A DNA stretch of 64,000 nt, taken from the NCBI GenBank assembly GCA_963693085.1, contig OY856409.1, positions 1,532,164,472 to 1,532,228,471 on the forward strand, in the 5' to 3' direction. The position numbers and the translations under genes are program-made. Under the pieces are notes generated by a model. That model was not told the DNA's origin. It made no database searches and saw only the letters and a list, made by a program, of their open reading frames with translations. Position 1 is the first letter of the stretch; each line of letters starts with the position of its first letter. The stretch comes from Alisma plantago-aquatica. Its lineage: Eukaryota > Streptophyta > Magnoliopsida > Alismatales > Alismataceae. Below, one piece after another: positions 59,284 through 64,000 of this stretch.

Positions 59284-61552
59284 TGTTGGGTTTTAGGGGA
59301 GACAGAGAAGGCAGTGGAAACAAAAAAAAAATTCTCCCCAACCCATACCGAGGAAACGCGTCAACGTCTATATAATAGGAAAGGATGGATTGCGGAATCA
59401 TACCTTGTCCCGAGGCTTGCTCGGCGACAATACCTCGCGCAATGCGCGGTCCTCAACTCCAGACTTCGACGGTGTCTGTGCAGCTCCTAGTCGCACTGGG
59501 ACTCACAACTCCTACTCGAACCGGACTGTCGGATGACAGTTGTCCTCCAAAGCAGCAGTGTCCTCCCGCCTCTGAAGTAGTCCACACGGACCACCTGGAA
59601 CTCCACACTCCTTGTCCCACAAGGAAGTGGAAGGAGTCGCACCCTCCTGTTGACGTACTAGTCACCAACACGCTCTCCTGCCTCTTGTTGCAACTGCAGT
59701 TGTCCTTCCCTTGCTGCACCTCCCTTTTGCGGGAAGCACTTGCTCGGGCTCTCTCACGGTTACCAAAACCAGAGAGAACGACAACTCGCAGAGCAACTGG
59801 TTGCACTGAGCTGTACTTTGAGAAGCCCCCAAGTACCCCTATATATATAAGAGAGTCATGGGACAGGGTTCTCCATCCCGGGCAATGCGGGACTAAAAGC
59901 AGGAGTAGAAGGGTTCGGGATTTTCCACAAAAAGCAACCATCTCGCAACCTGAACTGATCGGTTCACTACTGAACCGGTCGGTTCAGCCATTGAACCGGT
60001 CGGTTGGACATGAGCCGACCGTTTGGGGCACTCCAACCGATCGGTTGGTGCATTGAACCGATCGGTTCATGGTCCTAATCCGGCTCAAATTGACTTTCCT
60101 TGTTTCTTTCCCAATTGGCATCGAAATACCAATAATATTCCCAATCAAATTGGAAATCCTATTTCCAATCAAATTAAAATTCGAAATGAAAGGAAAATTC
60201 GCACCAATCCTACTTTCCCAAGTTCCTCGATTGCACCAGTTGAACCGATCGGTTCAACACTTGAACCGGTCGTTTCACTCTGTGCATGAGCCGATCGACT
60301 CAACCCTTGAGCCGACCGGTTCAGCAACTTCAGCCGACCGGTTCATCACATGAACCGACCGGTTGGGAGTGCAGGTTGTGCAGAATCAGTCAAATGCGAT
60401 TTCAATCAATCCGATACTCCAATCAATGCGTCCAACACTTTGAACCATACGATTTTGAGCCATCGACTGATTGAGTGTTTAATTGAACTACTAAACTCCT
60501 TTAGTAATCAATCTAAACATTGCTTGTGGACAAAACTCCTCTTCCAGGTTAAATCCTATGTGTGTGACCCTGCAGGTCCATTTCACGTTGGCAGTGAAAG
60601 TCCATAACACTTATGACTTCACAAGCAAAGAGCGGTGCCTAGTCACACATCAGTGCTACCCAAGTGAAAGTACAAAGTTGGAGAACAACTTTCATCCTAC
60701 AATCCGTGAATGGTGTTACAGCGAGTGTATAATTCCTTTGTCACTGATATCCTGAATGAACTCGAGGCATGGATCCGTCATCCTATCAACGTTCATTCAC
60801 TTTCTTGATCTCAGAGTAGACTGGAAGATATATGTATGACATCAGTATCACATACTGACTCACACATGCATGCACGCCTTTCTCAATCCTACTCATCAAG
60901 TGGCCGTGGATATCAAACTCCCTCAGGAGGGACAAATCCCATATCTATCACTCGCCCCTCAAAAGCCCCATGTGTCAAAGCCACCCAATCATCACCTTTA
61001 TAACAACCCATGTTTCAGGACTGCGTTTGATGATGTCAAAGTGTGCCCAACGACATGTGTTGAGTGCAGTGATTTCAGGTCTAAGAATCACACTCACCAC
61101 CATCACTGTGAGTACTGACTGTGACTACCATCTCATGGTTCCATGTGTCAAACTCACGGTGGGTCTGTCCGGTACCTTGTTCTCTAACAAGTACCTATGT
61201 GTTTGGTTTGATATCTCTATATCATGACTAATGAGATTCTGTCATCAACCAACACCACAATCTAGTCTTGTGTGTCATTGCTGTCTATCTACCTTCCACA
61301 ATGACATCCGACTAGGGACATAACAAGAATGTACAAACTCTTAGCATCCGTATGATCTCATCGTTCAGGTCCTGAACCTAAAGGCATACGTCATTGAGTA
61401 CTGTCATTCTCTAGACATTCAATCTGTTCTATCACTATCTCATATGACTGAACCAGAATGAATTGGAAGCTTGCTTTTGATGTTTATCAAATCAATCTTA
61501 ATGTATCCCACCAATCATCACATGATTGGCTCTCAGCGCATACATACCAACA
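59284..61552 (-). mobile_element. Copia E 3' LTR, 2269 bp
   Basis: Edges are TGTTGGG and CCAACA, with the polypurine tract directly to the right, so this is the 3' LTR of a minus-strand element. TATA is at 59840-59850. Its palindromes are the best preserved in the window, and it interrupts F, so E is the younger of the two. Long open stretches inside (for example over 59385-60056, plus strand) are not matched by open frames in D. Confidence 0.94.
59945..60365. repeat. AACCGATCGGTT cluster, U3 of copy E (best preserved)
   Basis: Perfect palindromes include CCAACCGATCGGTTGG (60033-60048), TGAACCGATCGGTTCA (60054-60069) and the 18-bp TTGAACCGATCGGTTCAA (60240-60257). Variants such as AACCGACCGGTT and AACCGGTCGGTT fill the spaces, for a total near 15 sites in 420 bp. 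Confidence 0.93.
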
Positions 61553-61565
61553 GACTCCCACTTGC
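61553..61565 (-). other. Copia E polypurine tract
   Basis: Minus strand GCAAGTGGGAGTC, identical to copy D at 40695-40707. Confidence 0.85.
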
Positions 61566-63935
61566 ACTGCAAGCCAATCACCCTTGAATCATATTCACAG
61601 TGATCTTCAAACATGTCCCACATGTTACTGTGTTCTAGTGCCAACATAGTGAGTAATGGCAACACGTTGCCAAAGTCTGTACAAATTGCATGTCTCTCAT
61701 CTCTTCGCTATACGTCACACGTATGAGATGGAGTTGTCGTAATATGCGATCTAGTATTCCATTTGCTAACCTTTAGCCACATTGCATGATCAAGGATTCC
61801 AGACTTGTCATCAATGAGTGGAATATAAGTTCATCTCATGAACTTTCAGATCCATATAGTATCTACTGGTGTTCACTACCACATAGATACTCGGCATTTC
61901 CCCTTTTAAATGGCTTTATTGGAACATTTCCAATTATCAACAAACTTTCATTTTATATATCATATATATTTTGTGATTAATTTTCTGTCCTCTCGGAAGT
62001 TCGCATCAATGTAACTCTTTACATCGAACTCTTCCTTATCTCCATAGAACTAGTACTTCACAAGTACTTATCAAGTTCTCATGGTATTCCAGTAACCCTT
62101 ACTGGAAGTAGACAGACATCCACTCGTCATGTCCCACATACGAGTTATGAGGATGAGCACATCATATTGTCATGTCCTACATACAAGAGGATGAATGCAT
62201 TTTATTCTTGTCATGTCTTACATGCAAGATAATGGGATGATTACATACACGATAGATCCATATCTATTCTTAGTGTTCCCATTCTTCATAAGAATTGGAA
62301 ACTTGGCCTTGGGATACTAACTCCATGTAACATGGACAAGTTTTCTCCCACTGAATCTGTGCATACTGAACACTTCAGTACAGATTGCCAATGTATGCTC
62401 TCTCTTTTCAGGTCAAGAGGTTTTTCGAGAACTATCTCTATAGATCTCTATTCCTATCACATAGGAAACATCTCTTTCTTCCTTAAAGATAATTTCCACT
62501 TTTGGATTTCCAATTTAGAACATTTCCATTTCACATCAATATGTGGAATGTGAATACGCTCCCACTAAATCACAGATCCCTTCTTTATCTTTGACATATC
62601 AGTCAAACCCTTTGACTATATCATCAAAGTAAAGATCCAATTTTGAGTTGCTTGTACTCTATCAATCACATTGATTAGTCCATTGTAACTTATAGACTTC
62701 ATTTACATTAGTGGATTCATAAACCTTATAGGCTGTGTCACGTACACATCCTTGTTTTATTCCTTACAAGAATGTGGTTTTAGTATCCATATGCCAAATG
62801 TCTTAGTCATTAAGTTGCAATCAACAAGCATCATCCTTCTCAAAATGTTATACATGTGTCTTAACACTTAAGACTTATTTGCACTTATGGCTATGATCCA
62901 ATAAGCGCTACCATCAAGGTCATACCTTATGGCTCACATGGAAGTCATTTAGGATGTAATGGTCATAAACCATAACTCAATATTCGGTTCCTCGTATTCA
63001 TCTTGATAGTTGATTCATCACATGAACAACTCATCACATAGATAATTGAGGTGTATCTTTTAAAATATAAGAACTCACAACCCTTGTGATTCTTAATTTC
63101 TTTTATTAGTGTGGGGTATTCTTTTATTAAGAAGAATTCAGTTATTTGATAATCATTCTCTAACTCCTTAGAGTACGATTCCTTCTTGATTTAGACATCA
63201 CTATGCCTTAATCATGAGTTCACTATTATACACTATCATAATCACCCATAAGGATCTCAAACATTTGGTCCAAGTATTTCATTCATTGATCTCATCAAAA
63301 TTAATACTTTACCAAATGTGTACTTCATCTATGATAATCTTGAACACTTCAAGACATTCATATTGGTATTTCTCTAAACACCATTTGAAGTATTAGCATT
63401 TGTTCCAATAGGTATGTAAATACATCACATGTATTATACCTAATAGGATAATCACTCTCCCACTACATTAGTGAAGATTGATTAATCATGTCCAAGATAT
63501 TCATATCTCTTACTGGTTCTCTAACCAAAAGAGTCTAGATTTATCCATCACATGGAAACTAGAAATGAATTTCTCATGATTGATGCTAATTAAATTGTTT
63601 GATTTATCTATAACTTTTAGGTATTGTCTTATCTTATGCATATCAAATATCATAAGATAAATAAGGCATTGCCATAAAGATCACATCTTTATAAATTGAA
63701 ACATCTCTTTATCAATTGCCATCATTTTCATACAATATGCAAAAATAAAGTGTTTCTATCTATTGGCAAATATGAAATAGCAGTTCATAACTGTATTACA
63801 TGCCTTATTGGCTGAAAATAAACTAAAGTATTCATATCTATAAAGGCAACACTTGCCCAATGTAAGAATGCTTTACACTTTACATCTTGATATCATATAT
63901 CTCAGAAGTGTTACAAGTTTACTTTCATGACACCT
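61566..63935 (-). pseudogene. Copia E pol, decayed
   Basis: Collinear with D 40708-43079, at roughly 90 percent identity or better by eye. The reverse transcriptase trace MDTKT(T/A)FL is near 62770-62795 and is followed by a stop at the same codon as in D (TAA here, TGA in D). The same downstream change (AAAACAAGGATGTG) replaces the usual codons in both. No intact pol domain. Confidence 0.78.
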
Positions 63936-64000
63936 TTAAGTAGAAGCTTCAGTCGCCTCCTTCTTCTTTTGTTCTTCCAGGTAGAGAGGACAATTCCTTT
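63936..64000 (-). pseudogene. Copia E gag C-terminus, runs off the window
   Basis: The minus strand reads NCPLYLEEQKKKEATEAST then TAA (63936-63938), matching the end of D gag, including the last Cys of the zinc knuckle and the stop. The rest of gag, the leader and the 5' LTR should follow to the right. Confidence 0.88.

Noticed and set aside
59453..59941. 162-codon minus-strand frame in the E LTR leader
   Set aside because: The equivalent D and F regions are broken into different short frames, so it is not a conserved gene. It is GC-rich leader sequence with few stops by chance.
59385..60056. Long plus-strand open frame of 223 codons, the largest plus-strand frame in the window
   Set aside because: It lies inside the E LTR, antisense to its transcript. 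The equivalent stretch in D is split, and it ends in the palindrome cluster. No known family.

Overview
This window looks like repeat-rich nuclear DNA from a large-genome flowering plant. Almost all of it is nested, decayed LTR retrotransposons (Ty1/copia and Ty3 chromovirus or Athila/Tat types), LINE pieces, hAT ends, satellites and AT-rich filler. The initiator-Met tRNA primer sites, plant-type LINE RNase H, hAT ends with 8-bp target duplications and a plant MCTP-type C2 exon all point to a plant. The species cannot be named. No gene is intact.

Layout. 1-6297: minus-strand chromovirus T1 (gag, protease start, primer site, 4.8-kb 5' LTR), inserted in the leader of copia copy C. 6298-8623: C leader, primer site and LTR. 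8624-9259: unassigned. 9260-15693: two 2.2-kb Athila/Tat-like LTRs (T2) around a short internal region. 15694-17010: decayed integrase. 17260-18275: diverged LTR piece. 18276-20640: old copia copy G. 20641-33690: Ty3-type long LTRs (T3 family) with a LINE 3' fragment. 33690-36280: LINE endonuclease and reverse transcriptase, joined to a chromovirus tail (T4) whose 3.56-kb LTR ends at 40238. 40239-47618: copia copy D (cut 3' LTR, ruined pol, gag, leader, 5' LTR), minus strand. 47619-48830: T3-like LTR. 48830-51985: two adjacent AT-rich arrays. 52172-54390: a GC-rich island with the 5' ends of two host-type genes, a RING finger gene and an MCTP-type C2 gene, both minus strand and both hit by hAT elements. 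54588-55276: a TA microsatellite and a 20-22-bp minisatellite. 55514-59283: copia copy F (plus strand), broken in gag by copy E (minus strand), which runs off the right edge.

The copia family (C, D, E, F, G) is the main theme. Its ~2.2-kb LTRs run TGTTGG...CCAACA. Each well-preserved copy has clusters of the palindrome AACCGATCGGTT upstream of the LTR TATA box, and a second cluster in the leader. T1 independently carries an array of a different palindrome-like unit (CAAACGGT...ACCGTTTG) in the transcribed part of its LTR. Shared pol lesions in D and E suggest the family spread as defective copies mobilised in trans.

Boundaries given to the base come from matching ends, primer sites or duplications read by eye. 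Others are approximate, and the 23.5-33.7 kb region is only partly resolved.
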